From NCBI RefSeq assembly GCF_963169125.1, contig NC_084802.1, forward strand, positions 112,472,903-112,536,902: a DNA stretch of 64,000 nucleotides, in the 5' to 3' direction. The notes under the pieces are model-generated. The model was given only the letters and a program-made list of their open reading frames with translations, was not told where the DNA came from and made no database searches. Numbering within the stretch: the stretch's first letter is position 1; every line of letters begins with the position of its first letter. Source of the DNA: Humulus lupulus. Taxonomy: Eukaryota; Streptophyta; Magnoliopsida; Rosales; Cannabaceae. The position numbers and the translations under genes were made by a program. Positions 1 through 11,518 of the stretch are shown one piece after another.

Positions 1-95
1 TAGCCTATTTTCAACCGTCGTTCCGTCTTTCGAGTTGTGACCCTCGTATCTCACATTAAGACGATCGAATGGTCCTCGTTCCTTTGCCTTTTACG

Positions 96-104
96 TATAT
101 ATAA
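96..104 (+). promoter_or_regulatory. TATA box of the antisense gene in Tat-1
   Basis: TATATATAA followed by GG lies about 220 bp upstream of a strong splice donor and about 760 bp upstream of the start codon. The same arrangement (TATATAAGG-type box, short leader exon, leader intron, ATG) is present in Tat-3 and Tat-3b, which supports a real RNA polymerase II promoter. Confidence 0.65.
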
Positions 105-315
105 GGTTGGCTACCTTTCACATGAGCCACCCTTTATTTGAAAAAATTTCCTCATCTTCTCTCTTCTTAGCCTCAGAAGCCTCTTTCCTTAAGGTTATCG
201 TTCGAGAAGTCTCTGAGTTCTAGACACAAGGGTTTCTCCGTGACTCCAGGTCTAAAGACTCCACTAGGATTTTGATTCCTACGCCCTTTTCGATTTTCAC
301 ACAGCAAAATCCTCT

Positions 316-852
316 GTAAGTCCTCTGCCTGCTGTATGTTTAAATGTTTCCGTTTTTCTTTGTTTATGTAAACTTCTTTCTTAGTCGCACACTGTGGGTT
401 GTTGTTTTTTTTCTTTTAGGCTGGTATTTTGTGCGTAGGTTTTTATCATAGGGGTATCTACCATAGGAGAAAATGCTTAGGAATATGACGCATAGGACAA
501 GATAATTCTGGGGTGACTTTTATGGATAATCTCTTGAAATGCCTGTTTGGAGAGGGGAAGACGACAAGTTTCTGGGGTGCAAAACCGGGTAGCTTAGGGG
601 CCATGCTTCCCAGGCGGTTTTTCTTTTGAAACTTTCCCGCCAAGGCAAGCATTATCCTAACCCTCCTGACACACGGATCCCGAGCAATCGGGGACCCGTT
701 GGGAGCATAGGCGCGTGTTCATAGAACCACGTAACCTCACTCACCGCGGGCTGAGATTACCTCAGCCCGTGTAAGGAAAATCATTCCTTGCGCTAGATTA
801 CCTTTCTATTTTTAGGCCGCCTTTCTAAATTTTCTTCATCTTTGTTCATTAG
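316..852 (+). other. Leader (5'UTR) intron of the Tat-1 antisense gene
   Basis: The donor is CCTCT|GTAAGT and the acceptor is TTCATTAG|GCG; the ATG at 861 lies eight bases after the acceptor. Tat-3 and Tat-3b carry a leader intron at the matching place. No significant coding frame is seen inside. Confidence 0.6.
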
Positions 853-860
853 GCGACGAG

Positions 861-3498
861 ATGGGACCCAAGAAGAACATTCCCAAGAAGAGTGTCGCCA
901 GCTCGTCATCCCAGCAGGCCAGCAAGGGGAAGAAGGTGGTAGCAGATTCCCCTATCCCCAACTTCGGTCCCACCGTGGAGAAAGAGGTCGAGGTGGGACC
1001 TGATGCCTTCTTTGAGGCCGAGAGGATTGCCTCGAAGGTTACAACTCAGGGGAAGGTCAACAAGATCCTACTTTCCCACAATATCGAAATAGGGACAGGT
1101 GCTCTTGTTGCTCGTCCTCCCCTTGAGGGCGAGCGGAGCTGCGCACCGCTCGACGAGGAGTTCGCGGCCTGGAGCGACGAACACCTCATGGCCGGGGCCT
1201 TTCTTCCCCTGGACCAGTACTTCATGGATTTCCTGAACTTCATGAAGCTGGCCCCCATTCAACTCCCGCCTAAGTCCTACCGCCTGTTAGCGGGGTTGAG
1301 GTACCTGTTCCTGAAGCAGGAATGGGGGTCCCTACACCGGCGGACATTCCCTATTTCTTCTGCCTCAAAGCCAGCTCGGATCAACGGGGGCGAGGCGACG
1401 GGTTCTATTACTTGGCCCATTTTCCCAACTCCGCCGCAGTCATCGAGTTGCCCAGCCACCCCAATGACTTCAAGGACTAGTTCTTCATGTCGACGGGGTT
1501 CCGCAACTGCGAACACCATTACTTCAACCGTCCTCGTAAGTTCTCTCTATCCTCAGCTCGCAAAATCGTTGTTGACTTGCTTCTTTCCATGCGTATTGAC
1601 TTGAATACTATAGTGCAGCTATTTTTGCGAGGATGGCTAAATCGGTGACGCTCGGGGGTCAATATGAGACCTTGGCGGGGCTCCCTCCAGGCAAAAAAGA
1701 CTACCACCAGCTCGTGTCTGATGAGACGATGCTGGCGTGTAAGTTAATTTCTCTGGACCAGACCCTGGCCTTGAGGAGGCCGCGGATCGCCCCAGCTGCT
1801 CGCGAGATGGCGCCCATCCCCAAGGAGGGGGTTGCGGATGATGACGAGCAGGACGAGGAAGACGAGGTGCCACTCGTGCGTCGGAAGCGGGCTCTTGAGA
1901 TCACCCAGGGGGTCAATGCGGAGCGGACCCAATCCGAGGCAGCAGCCGGCCCCTCTGGCCAAGGTAACCCATACTTGTTTAAGGATTTCGACAGGGCTGC
2001 CGCAGACCTATGGATTGCTAGGTTTAACCCCAGCCAACTTGTTCACCGTCATCAAAATGACCCAGCTTGTAACGTAACTCTGCTGCAGTGTGTTGACCAA
2101 CTAGTGTTGCACTATGACATGGGCCGCCTTAGGGGCACTGTAGTAGTAGACAATACCCTAGCCTTTAGGTCGACCTTCTTTGAGGAGTACGGGACCAACC
2201 TTAGGTCGTGGCCCTCCCGTCTGGAGGGTATAGTAGCTCCGGGGCTTATGCGGTATGTAGAGGAGTCCAGTCCTGAGGCAGATCCGGACCCAGAGCCCTT
2301 TCTCAGTCGTGAAGTTATAATCTTAGACTCATCCATAGAAGCTCCGCAGCCGGAGGTCGTGGCAATAGATTCCTCCTCTAGCTCGGAGGGTAGGACCTTT
2401 TTCAATACATTCTTTAGATTTTTTGCGATCAAATATTTTTACATGCATACTGATGCTTCGTTGTCTTTGTTTCAGGCGAGGAGATGTCAAAGCCTGGGGA
2501 CAACATTCTACGATCCATGTTCCAGGGGGGGAATCCTTCCTCCGGGTCGTCTGGACCCTTGGTAAAGAAGCTCCGGCTGACCAAGAAAACTCCCCCTCTC
2601 GAGACCACCTCCAAGTCTCCTGCCAAGGGGAAGGGCCAGGGTCCTTCCGCCACAGAGAAGGTGCCTCCATCCCCTCCTACCACAGAGAAGATGGCTCCAC
2701 CTCCCACGCGACCTCCTATCTCTACCCCGGAACTGGAGGTACCAACCGGGACCTTGTCAGCTCCGACTCCCACCGTTCGCGTCCCGGTAAACACTCAGGC
2801 CTTGGAGAAAATCCCCGAGGCCTTTCGAGGGACAGTTTACGAAACCGCGACCTATATGGTGGATTACTACTACAACGCCACCCTGAGGGACTTGCGGGAA
2901 ATTGAGACGAGGAGCCCTGAGAATGTTATGGAGTCTTCACTGGGGATGACCCTCACGGTAAGTTTGCTTTACCAATGGTTCTCTTTGATTTTTCTAAAGC
3001 ACTTTCCTTATTATCTTTTTACCTTGCAGGCGGCTTTGGCTCTACACCGAACATATCTCGATCCAGGGCCAGGTTTGACGAGATCAGGGGTGAGCACCAG
3101 ACTACTCAGGCTACTCTCGCGTCTGCTCAACAACAAGAGCAAGATGCCAAGGCTGCCCTGGCGGCTGCCATGGAAAGTGAGAAGGCCACGTAGGCTGCCT
3201 TGCTTGCTGTGCAGGCTGACCTGGAGGCAACCCGAGCCAAGCTGAAGAGGCCAAGGCCACCCTTGTGGCGGAGAGGGCATCTTCCAGCTCCTCCATGGAG
3301 GCCACGCTGTATCATTCCTGGGCCATCAACCAGGATGGTGACTTTTCTTTCCTCGGGCCGGAGGTGTGGGAGTCCTTCCTCGAGAAGTTCAAGGCTCGAC
3401 TTCAATAGGAGGCGCCCTCTAAGACTGGGGAGACTTCCGCTGCAGGCAAGCAGGACGCCGAAGGGGTGACTTCGTCCGAGTGGCCTGGTGGGGCTTAG
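861..3498 (+). pseudogene. Antisense multi-exon gene of Tat-1 (putative plant transposon protein, broken)
   Basis: Four coding exons are visible: 861-1535, 1619-2389, 2476-2957 and 3030-3498, separated by introns with GTAAG/GTAGG donors and CAG acceptors. Exon 1 starts with a Lys/Ser-rich segment and holds the conserved globular domain (GAFLPLDQYF, YRLLAGLRYLF), which resembles the domain catalogued as putative gypsy-type transposon protein. Exon 2 has an acidic stretch, exon 3 is Pro/Lys-rich, and exon 4 encodes an Ala/Gln-rich coiled coil. Damage: a frameshift near 1328, a stop before the end of exon 1 (near 1489), a frameshift near 3055, and stops near 3191 and 3406. The homologous Tat-2 and Tat-3 genes show the ancestral frame. 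Function is unknown. Confidence 0.8.
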
Positions 3499-3663
3499 GA
3501 CTTTTGCTCCTTTTTCTCTTATTTTTTATATGTAACTTTATATCACGAAGTTTTTTATCCTCGAGACAATTGGTTTCCTCAGATTTACTTTAATCTATTT
3601 ATATATATTTTTTTTTTTGTGGTTTAACTTTATTGTTACTCCTCTTTAACGCATTTGGTGAGA

Positions 3664-4334
3664 ACTTAGTTTCTGTTGGTGTTATGATTGACATCCCACG
3701 CTTTTTAAGAAAAAACATCGATTAATCAATTTGAACCAACTTCTAAGTTTTTGGACCTGGTTGTATCCAGGACATTAATTTTAAAAACTTAGTTCGCGTT
3801 AATCCTTTATTGATATCTTGCGCTTTTCAAGAAAAACACCGATTAATCAATTTGAATGAACTTCTAAGTTTTAAGACCTGGTTGTATCCAGGACATTGAT
3901 TTTAAAAACATAGTTCGCGTTAATCTCAACTTCTAAGTTTTAGGACCTGGTTGTATCCAGGACATTAACTTTAAAAACTTAGTTTGCATTAATCCTTTAT
4001 TGATATCTCATGCTTTTTAAGAAAAACATCGGTCAATCAATTTGAATCAACTTCTAAGTTTTAGGACCTGGTTGTATCCAGGACATTAACTTTAAAAACT
4101 TAGTTTGCGTTAATCCTTTATTGATATCTCGTGCTTTTTAAGAAAAATATCGGTCAATCAATTTGAATAAACTTCTATGTTTTTGGACCTGGTTGTATCC
4201 AGGACATTAACTTTAAAAACTTAGTTCGCGTTAATCCTTTATTGATATCTCGTGCTTTTTAAGAAAAACATCGGTCAGTCAATTTGAATCAACTTCTAAG
4301 TTTTTGGACCTGGTTGTATCCAGGATATATGCCC
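3664..4334 (-). repeat. 121-bp tandem repeat in the Tat-1 3' region
   Basis: The motif ACCTGGTTGTATCCAGG recurs at about 3753, 3874, 3943, 4064, 4185 and 4306. Spacing is 121 bp except for one 69-bp unit that has lost its middle. Each unit holds a small inverted repeat, CCTGG-6 nt-CCAGG. The array lies between the end of pol and the end of the antisense gene. Amplified tandem repeats at this place are known in Tat/Retand-like elements. Confidence 0.9.
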
Positions 4335-4340
4335 CCCAAG
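4326..4340 (-). other. Internal polypurine tract-like motif after Tat-1 pol
   Basis: On the minus strand this reads CTTGGGGGGCATAT and sits just after the end of pol. The same motif lies right after pol in Tat-2 (42811-42825) and Tat-3 (37165-37179). It resembles the terminal tract that abuts the Tat-3 3' LTR, so it may be a second plus-strand primer or a relic of an older element end. Confidence 0.6.
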
Positions 4341-4469
4341 TAATCTGGAAAGGACCTTTCGTGGCTACTTGACATTACATCCACAAACATATATGACACC
4401 GCAAAAAGACTCTCTCTCATTATTTAATAAACAAAGGTGGCTTTTCTAATTAATCCTTACAAAGATATT

Positions 4470-7400
4470 ACTGATAATATTTCTTCAGGTGTATAGCGTT
4501 CTAAGCTATGGGACTGCTTCTCCATTAAGCCGAGCTAGCTTGAAGGTTCCTTCTTTCACGACCTCTATAATTTGATAGGGCCCTTCCCAGTTTGGTCCCA
4601 ACACTCCGTCCTTGGGGTCCTTACCGGCTAAGAAGACTCTTCTGAGTACTAGGTCGCCTACTCTAAAGACGCGTTTCTTGACCTTTGAGTTGAAATAACG
4701 AGTGATCTTTTGTTGATAATGCGCGAGCTGCAGCTGTGAAGCTTCTCATTTTTCGTCAATTAGGTCAAGGGACGCACAGAGCAATTCATCGTTCCGATCT
4801 TGGTCAAATTTCTGGACTCTGTGCGAGGCTACCTTTACTTCTACAGGAAGGACAGCCTCACTCCCAAAAGCTAGGGAGAAAGGAGTGTGACCTGTCGAAG
4901 TTCGGTGCGAGGTCCGGTATGCCTACAGTACCTGGGGGAGCTGTTCGGGCCAAACTCCCTTGGCTTCATCCAGTCTCTTCTTAAGGCTTGCTTTTAGCGT
5001 CTTGTTGACAGCCTCTACCTGCCATTGGCCTGGGGATAGGCCACGGAGGAGAAGCTTTTAACTATGCCATGCCTCTCGCAGAATTCGGTGAAAAGGTCAC
5101 TATCGAACTGTGTTCCATTATCTGATATGATCTTCTTTGGCAGCCTGAATCGGCGAACAATATTCTTGACCACAAAGTCGAGGACCCTCTTTGAAGTGAT
5201 CGTTGCCAAGGGGCTCTGCTTCTACCCACTTTGTGAAATAGTCGATAGCCACCACCGCGTAGAGAACTCCTCCTTTTCCAGTAGGGAGGGCACCAACCAG
5301 GTAAATCCCCCAGACCGCGAACGGCCATGGGGACGAGATCATCTTCAGCTCGACCGGAGGAGCCCGGTCAATTGTGGCAAATCGCTGGCACTTGTTACAT
5401 TTTTGGATGTAGGAGATCGAGTCCTTTGACAGAGTGGGCCAATAATACCCTTGCCTTAATATCTTCAGGGCCAGGTTTCGCCCCCCAGCGTGATCTCTAC
5501 CAAAGCCCTCGTGCACCTCCTGCAAAATGGTCTTCGCCTCACTTGGCAGAACACACCATAGGAGAGGTAAAGAGAGGCCACGCCGGTATAATATCCCATC
5601 TATCACTGTATACCTCGGAGCCTGGTAAAGTACCCTCCTTGCATCATTTCGCCCCTCGGGTGACTTCCCTGCTGTGAGATACTCGAGGATGGGAGTCATC
5701 CAAGTCGGTCTGGCATCGATCATCTCGACCTCCGCCCAGATTTCCTCTATGCTTGGTCTTTCCAAGAACTCTACTGGCACCAGCCCCAAAGTCTCCGCCT
5801 CCCCAGAGGTAGCGAGCTTTGCCAGGGCGTCCGCGCTAGCATTCTGCTCCCGAGGTATCTGCTCGATTGAGCGGTGCTCAAATGCAGATAGCTCTTTCTT
5901 TACCTTGGCCAGGTAAGCAGGCATCTTGGTTCCCCGTGCTTGGTATTCTCCTAATACTTGGTTTACCACGAGCTGGGAATCGCAGTAACACTGGACGGAG
6001 CTGGCCCTCAGCTCCTGGGCCACCCTTAACCCAGCCAATAAAGCTTCGTATTCGGCCTCGTTATTGGACGTTTTGAATCTGAATTGTAACACCGAGTGGA
6101 ATCGATGTCCCTCTGGGGATATCAATATGATTCCAGCCCCAGAGCCGGTCTCGTTAGACGAGCCGTCTACGAAGACTTTCCATGAGGCTTAAGCTGATTC
6201 TTCCACCGGGTCTTTCTCGGAACCCTGTGAATTCTGCCACAAAATCAGCCAGGGCTTGGCTTTTTATAGCAGTTCGCGGTATGTATAGTATCTCAAATTG
6301 GCTGAGCTCGATAGCCCACTTCAACAGGCGTCCCGATGCTTCAGGTTTCTACAAAACCTGCCTTAAAGGCTGATCGGTTATGACGTGTATTGAGTGGGAC
6401 TGGAAATACAGTCTGAGAAGCCTCTTGCTGATGTAATAGACTGGCTTGTGAGACCGGTCTTCTTCTCGGACTAGTACGGCGCTAGCCGCATCTTCCGTGA
6501 CAGCTAGGTAAAGGAAAAGAGGTTCTCCTGCCGTTGGTTTGGATAATACGAGCGGCTAGGCTAAATGTGCTTTCAGGTCGAGGAAGGCATGTTCGCATTC
6601 CTCGGTCCACTCGAATTTTTTATTTCCTCAGAGTAGGTTGTAGAATGGCAAACACTTGTCGATAGATTTAGAAATAAACCAATTAAGGGCCGCCACCCTT
6701 CCTGTCAGACTTTGAACGTCTTTTCACAACCGGGGTGAGGGCATCTCGAGTAGCGATATGATCTTATCGTGGTTCGCTTCTATTCCCCTGGTATTGACGA
6801 TGAAACCCAGGAATTTTCCTGACGCAACCCCGAAAGTACACTTTTGGGAGTTTAGCCTCATATCGTATTCCCTCAAAATCTTAAAGCATTCCTCCAGATC
6901 GGAGACATGGTTATCGGCAGTTTTTTACTTGACCAAAATGTCGTCAACATACACTTCCATATTTTTCCCGATCTAATTGGTAAACATCCTATTTGCCAAC
7001 CTCTGGTACGTAGCTCCTGCGTTTTTCAGCCTGAAAGGCATGACCTTGTAACAATAGACGTTAGTTGGGGTCATGAAGCTAGTGTGTTCCTGGTCTGCCG
7101 GATTCATGGCGATCTGATTATAGCCCGAGTATGCATCCATAAAAGACATGAGCTCGTGCCCCGCCGTGGCATCTACCAATTGGTCAATCCTTGGCAAGGG
7201 GAAGCAATCTTTGGGGCAGGCTTTGTTCAGATCGGAAAAGTCGATGCAGGTCTGCCATTTCCTATTGGGCTTCGGGACCAATACAGGAATGGTCACCCAG
7301 ATCGGGAACTTTGCTTCGTGGATAAAGCCGCACTTTAAGAGTCGGGCTACTTCCTCCTCTAGGGCCTCAGCTCAGGTCGTTCCTTGGTGCCTTTGTTTCT

Positions 7401-7763
7401 GGGACTTTGTAGGCATGTTTTTATCCAGGTGGAGGGTGTGCATGATGACTCTCGGACTGATCCCTATCATGTCTCCATGAGCCCAGGCGAACACATCTAG
7501 ATTTTCTTGCAGAAACCTAATCAGCTCCGCCTTCCTTTCACTACATAGGTTTTCCCGAGCTTCACCACCTTCGAGGGGTCTTGTGGGCCAATATTTACCT
7601 CCTCGAGCTCTTCAATGGCTTGGAGCTCGGATCTATCCTTGCCTACTCTGGGGTCAATATCATTATTTAAGATGATACCCTCCCCTCTGGCATTTTGAGG
7701 TTTTTCTATCTCAGGAATAAGTACAATTTCCTGAGATTCCTCACTTCCGCCCTGGATGGTCAT
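4470..7763 (-). pseudogene. pol: Tat-1 pol: RT, RNase H, second RNase H, integrase (broken)
   Basis: The frame opens with an ATG at 7763 that overlaps the stop of the gag-protease frame (ATGA). RT fingers and palm are readable at 7296-6973 (KACPKDCFPLPRIDQLVDA, SYNQ-like segment) and the YVDD box follows near 6945 in another frame. The first RNase H is fragmentary around 6800-6200. The second RNase H and integrase are open from 6125 to about 5215: SNNEAEYEALLAGL, CDSQLV, then the HHCC finger and integrase core. The first catalytic Asp of integrase is replaced by Tyr (WGIYLVG), while the second (SDNGTQFDSD) remains at 5209-5015. The C-terminal KLARLNG segment is near 4530. Many frameshifts; inactive. 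Confidence 0.85.
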
Positions 7764-10677
7764 CGCTGCTGCCCGGGTCTTGATTTTCCCTTCATAGAAA
7801 TGCTATAGCATTCCCTGGCAGCGAGCTGATCACCTCGGACCGTGCATATCCCTGTGGAAGAGGGGAATTTTAGTGCGAGGTGGCGGATGGAGGATATGGC
7901 TTCAAACACTATCAATGTAGGTCGGCCCAAAATAGCATTGTACACGGCAGGACAATCGATGACCACAAACTCAAGGAGTTTTGAGACAGTCCGGGGTCCC
8001 TCTCCCAAGGTGATCACCAGCTTGATTGTTCCTATTGCTGCTGACCCTTCTCCAGAAAATCCATATAACATCATGGAGGTGGCTTTCAACTCGGTGACAG
8101 ATAAACCCATCTTTTCCAGCGTAGACTGGAACAGCAGGTTCACCGAGCTCCCATTATCGACTAGTATCCTCCTAACTCTCCAGTTGGCGAGATGGGCGGC
8201 TATGACCAGAGGGTTGTTATGGGGGAACTGGATGTGACCGACATCTTCCTCAGTGAATATGATTGGTTGCCTCTCCAGTCGTTGCTGTTTGGGTAGATGC
8301 TGCTCTGGGATGAACTCCACTCCGTTATGAGCTTTCAATTTGTTGACATATCTCTTCTGGGCACCTCTGCTCGTGCCGACCAGATGGGGGCCTCTGGAGA
8401 TCGTGGAGATCTCTCCTCCTATCACAAGAGGAGGGGTGTCCTGATTTATCCAAGACCCGGGCTGACTTATCGGAGCTTCTGGAGCTGGTTGACCAGCCGG
8501 AACTCTATTCCATGCATACAAAGCCAAGGGTCCGGCTCTGATGAGTGTCTCGATCTCATCCTTCAGATGCCTACAATCGTCAGTGTTGTGGTCAATGTCA
8601 TTGTGGAATCGACAAAACTTGGAGGGGTCCCGCTTAGCCTTCTGGTGCTTCAAAGGTTCCAGCTTCTTCCAGGGAAGGCGAGTAGAGTTTGCTAGGAAAA
8701 TGTTCTCCCTAGTGTTTGGGAGCTCAGTATAAGTCACGTAGACTGGCTTAAAATTTTCTACGGGCTTGTTCTTCTTCGGGCCGTGCTGGCCGCCCTCGCC
8801 GCTCCCCTTTCTCTTGCCTCCACCCAACTGGTTATTCTCTGTAACAATTTGAGTCATTTTTACAACATTCGTTCCCACTCCAGCGGCTGTTCAGGGGCTT
8901 GGCTGGTTCCTGCAACCGATGCTCGTACCTCCTCCAGGTTTATCCATCCCTGGGCCTTGTTTATGAACTCGTCCACGGTGCTAACACCTTTTCTCTGTAT
9001 CTCTTTCCAGAGTCCGCCCCCAACGAGGATCCCAGTCCTTAAGGCCATAAGCTTGGAACTATCGTCCGCGTCTCTAGCTCGAGCCATGACGTTGGAAAAT
9101 CTGCTCAGGTAAGCTTTCAAAGGTTCCTCGAGCTGCTGCTTCACGTTTGCCAGGGTGTCGGCTTTGACGCAGGCAGCCTGAGAAGCTCAGAATGCCCTCT
9201 TGAAATCAGCAGAAAAGGTTTTCCATGAGCTGATGAACTGCTTTTTATTCTACTTGAACCATTGCCTGACCGGCCCAATCAAGGTGGAAGGAAATATTAA
9301 ACACCTTATCTCGGGACTGATGTTGTGGTCCATCATCAGGGTGTTGAACATACCCAAATGATCTAACGGGTCCCCGTCTCCATCGAATTTGGACAAGTGA
9401 GGCATACGGAAACCAGGTGGATATGCCATGGCTACTATTCTGGGGGCGAAGAGCTCGAGTTCGTCCCCCGAGTCATACTCATCTTTTTCTTTTTCCGATA
9501 AGAGCTTCTTCATCAGCTCTTCCATCTGAGCTAGATGCTCTAGGGTTTGGTCCTTACTTCCTTGGTTGTTCTGGGGCTGTTCAACAACTCCAGTTCCATT
9601 GTAAGCCTTAGGCAGGTTATTGTCCCTCCTAGCTTGAGCTAGGTTATGTGGGACATTCTCGCTGTCACGTACTTCCGACAAACCCTCCCCTTGGTGAGCA
9701 CGACTACAATTTCTAGCTGGATCTCCTCTCTGAGAGTTGAGGCGATCTCGAAGGTCGGCCCGAGGGGTGGCCCGAGGACTTTGAACCGAACTCAAACGAT
9801 TGCGCAAGTCTTCGCCGGACCTATCACTTCGATGACTCCCGGTCCAGTAACTCCCGTTTGAAAAACTCGGAGCCCGCCGCTGAGGGTGAGGATCTGGGAT
9901 TTCCCCATGCGCTCGACTGCGATGGGAAGGTCCGACGGAAGGAGGATTTCTCCTGCTGCTCCCATGAGCCAAAATGTCTCGGAATGGACGGGGAGGATAT
10001 GGGTATCTTATTGGTAACAGAGGATGCCTAACTGGTGATGCAATCCTAGTCCCGTCAGGGCGGATTAAGCAAGGTCGCGGCCGCTCTGCTCTACCATTCC
10101 CCGCATCCTGCGCTCGGCGGTCTGACCGTGGCCCAGGACGGCTGGCCGGGGCGGTTATCATCGCGAGCCCTCCCCGGATCTCCTTCGCAAGCTGCCTTGG
10201 GCCCTCCTGGGTGCTCTCGATGGTGGAATCGAGCTAGGAGTTGAGGTCCGGACCGATCGGCTGAATTACTGATCGACCCTAGGAAGTTCCTCAAACACAG
10301 TTTCCTGGTGGTGTGACGTGGGAGTAGAATTCAGAGTCGAGGTTCTGACCGACCGACTGGGCCTGGACCGGTTACCCCGGCGGGAATTATGAGTCCCACT
10401 ATGCCTCTTTCCGATGTTAGCGTCGGTTGTAAGAGGGGGTAATCAGGCCATGACCTCTTCGATTTGCTTGTTTGCTTTCGACAGCTGACTTCTCAACTGT
10501 ACATTTTCCATTGGCTGAAATCCGGGTTCGGATTTGGCGACCGGGGAGTTGAAATTCCAGTGTCACCCTGGCCCATTGGCTACTTTCCCAGTTTCTGGTG
10601 AACCTTGGGGTTTTGCTCATCAGATATGGCGGCATGGTGGGCCTCCTGCCCATCACGTTGATCCGCTTCATTACCAT
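7760..10677 (-). pseudogene. gag: Tat-1 gag-protease (broken)
   Basis: The N-terminal part (10677 to about 10160) is frame-broken; 10161-9250 encodes a basic, Arg/Pro/Ser-rich region and then the gag core (KFDGDGDPLDHL, ending VRQWFK). After a stop the core continues at 9144-8860. The frame 8878-7760 carries a variant zinc knuckle CRFHNDIDHNTDDC (C-x2-H-x4-H-x4-C) and an aspartic protease with active site LVDNGSS, Asn replacing the usual Thr/Ser, followed by the YNAILGRP motif. It ends with TGA at 7762-7760, overlapping the pol ATG. Confidence 0.85.
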
Positions 10678-10732
10678 GCCTCAAGCTAGTAACCACCATG
10701 GTTGGGTTTCTGCAATAGCACCAATCTAAATT

Positions 10733-10753
10733 CTCTCAATGAAAGCACCAAAC
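10733..10753 (-). other. Tat-1 primer binding site
   Basis: Directly after the 5' LTR end (…CAACA) the minus strand reads TTTGGTGCTTTCATTGAGAG. The TGGTGC start pairs with a tRNA 3' end …GCACCA. I cannot name the tRNA with certainty. Tat-3 and Tat-3b have nearly the same site, TGGTGCTTTCATTCAGAGG. Confidence 0.7.
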
Positions 10754-11518
10754 TGTTGACGCGGTTCTTCGGCAACAGATAATTATACGAATAAACGGGA
10801 TGGATTAGTGCTAGATAATGAACCGTAATATGTAAATATTTATATTCCAAACTGGTGAAAATAGTATAGGGGGAAGGTTATAACTCCTTTCCTTTTAGGT
10901 GGTTCGAAGGTTAAAATCCCTCTAGTCCACCAGCCAATATTATTGATATATCTCTAGTATTCCTTACAGGCTGTTTCTTTACAATCTAGACGCTAACCCT
11001 TCGCAATGCCCAGGGTCTCCATATTTATAGGGAGAGGATACCTGGGTGTTGGTAAAGGGGTCATCCCGTGACCTTCTTACCCATCATGTCACCTCTGTGA
11101 CACTTATGATTAATTAATAAAGTGTTGTCTAATCAATAGGTAAGGGGGATAATGGGCCGCATGGCCCAAACCAGTCATGGGGTGCCTGAACACGCACATT
11201 TATGCTGCGTGTCCAAGAATTCAGGAATAGAGTAGACACGTGATGTCTGATATGCGCACGTTTACATTGCGTGGTTGACTTCATAAATGGTCGGGGGTGT
11301 CAGTTCTATGCCGCACCTCGAGCTTTAATGTAGTTCCAGCTCGTGGTGTCCACACTGCTGACCCGATGCCTTCGAGTATTCTTACTAACCCTTTGACTAG
11401 CTCGGGCTAAAGAGGTGGAGACTCGTAACAGCAGCTCTGGGTAGGAGGATTCCATGTGGCGGATATAATTATGCCCTTTTACAGCTCGCTAATAACCCAT
11501 GGATGTTTAGGGTGTACA
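10754..11518 (-). repeat. 5' LTR of Tat-1
   Basis: The downstream end is firm: CAACA next to the primer site. A TATA box, TATAAATA, lies near 11023-11013 on the minus strand. The upstream end is placed at 11518 because the minus strand there starts TGTACACCCTAAA, similar to the Tat-2 LTR start, and Tekay-like LTR sequence follows at once. An alternative start is near 11430 (TGTTACGAG). The other LTR is outside the window, so this cannot be checked here. Confidence 0.65.

Larger units (their letters stand above)
1..11518 (-). mobile_element. Tat-1: degenerate Ty3/gypsy Tat-lineage LTR retrotransposon, 3' LTR outside window
   Basis: Read on the minus strand the order is 5' LTR (11518-10754), primer binding site, gag, protease, RT, RNase H, a second RNase H, integrase, a purine tract, a tandem repeat array, and then a gene on the opposite strand. 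The second RNase H between the first one and integrase, and the extra antisense gene, mark the Tat lineage of Ty3/gypsy. The 3' LTR should lie just left of position 1, because in Tat-3 the LTR begins about 235 bp upstream of the antisense gene's TATA box. Stops and frameshifts occur in gag, pol and the antisense gene, so this is an old, inactive copy. Confidence 0.9.

Noticed and set aside
2112..2794. Minus-strand ORFs opposite the Tat-1 antisense gene
   Set aside because: They are shadows of the GC-rich coding exons on the plus strand, whose homologues in Tat-2 and Tat-3 support the plus-strand reading.
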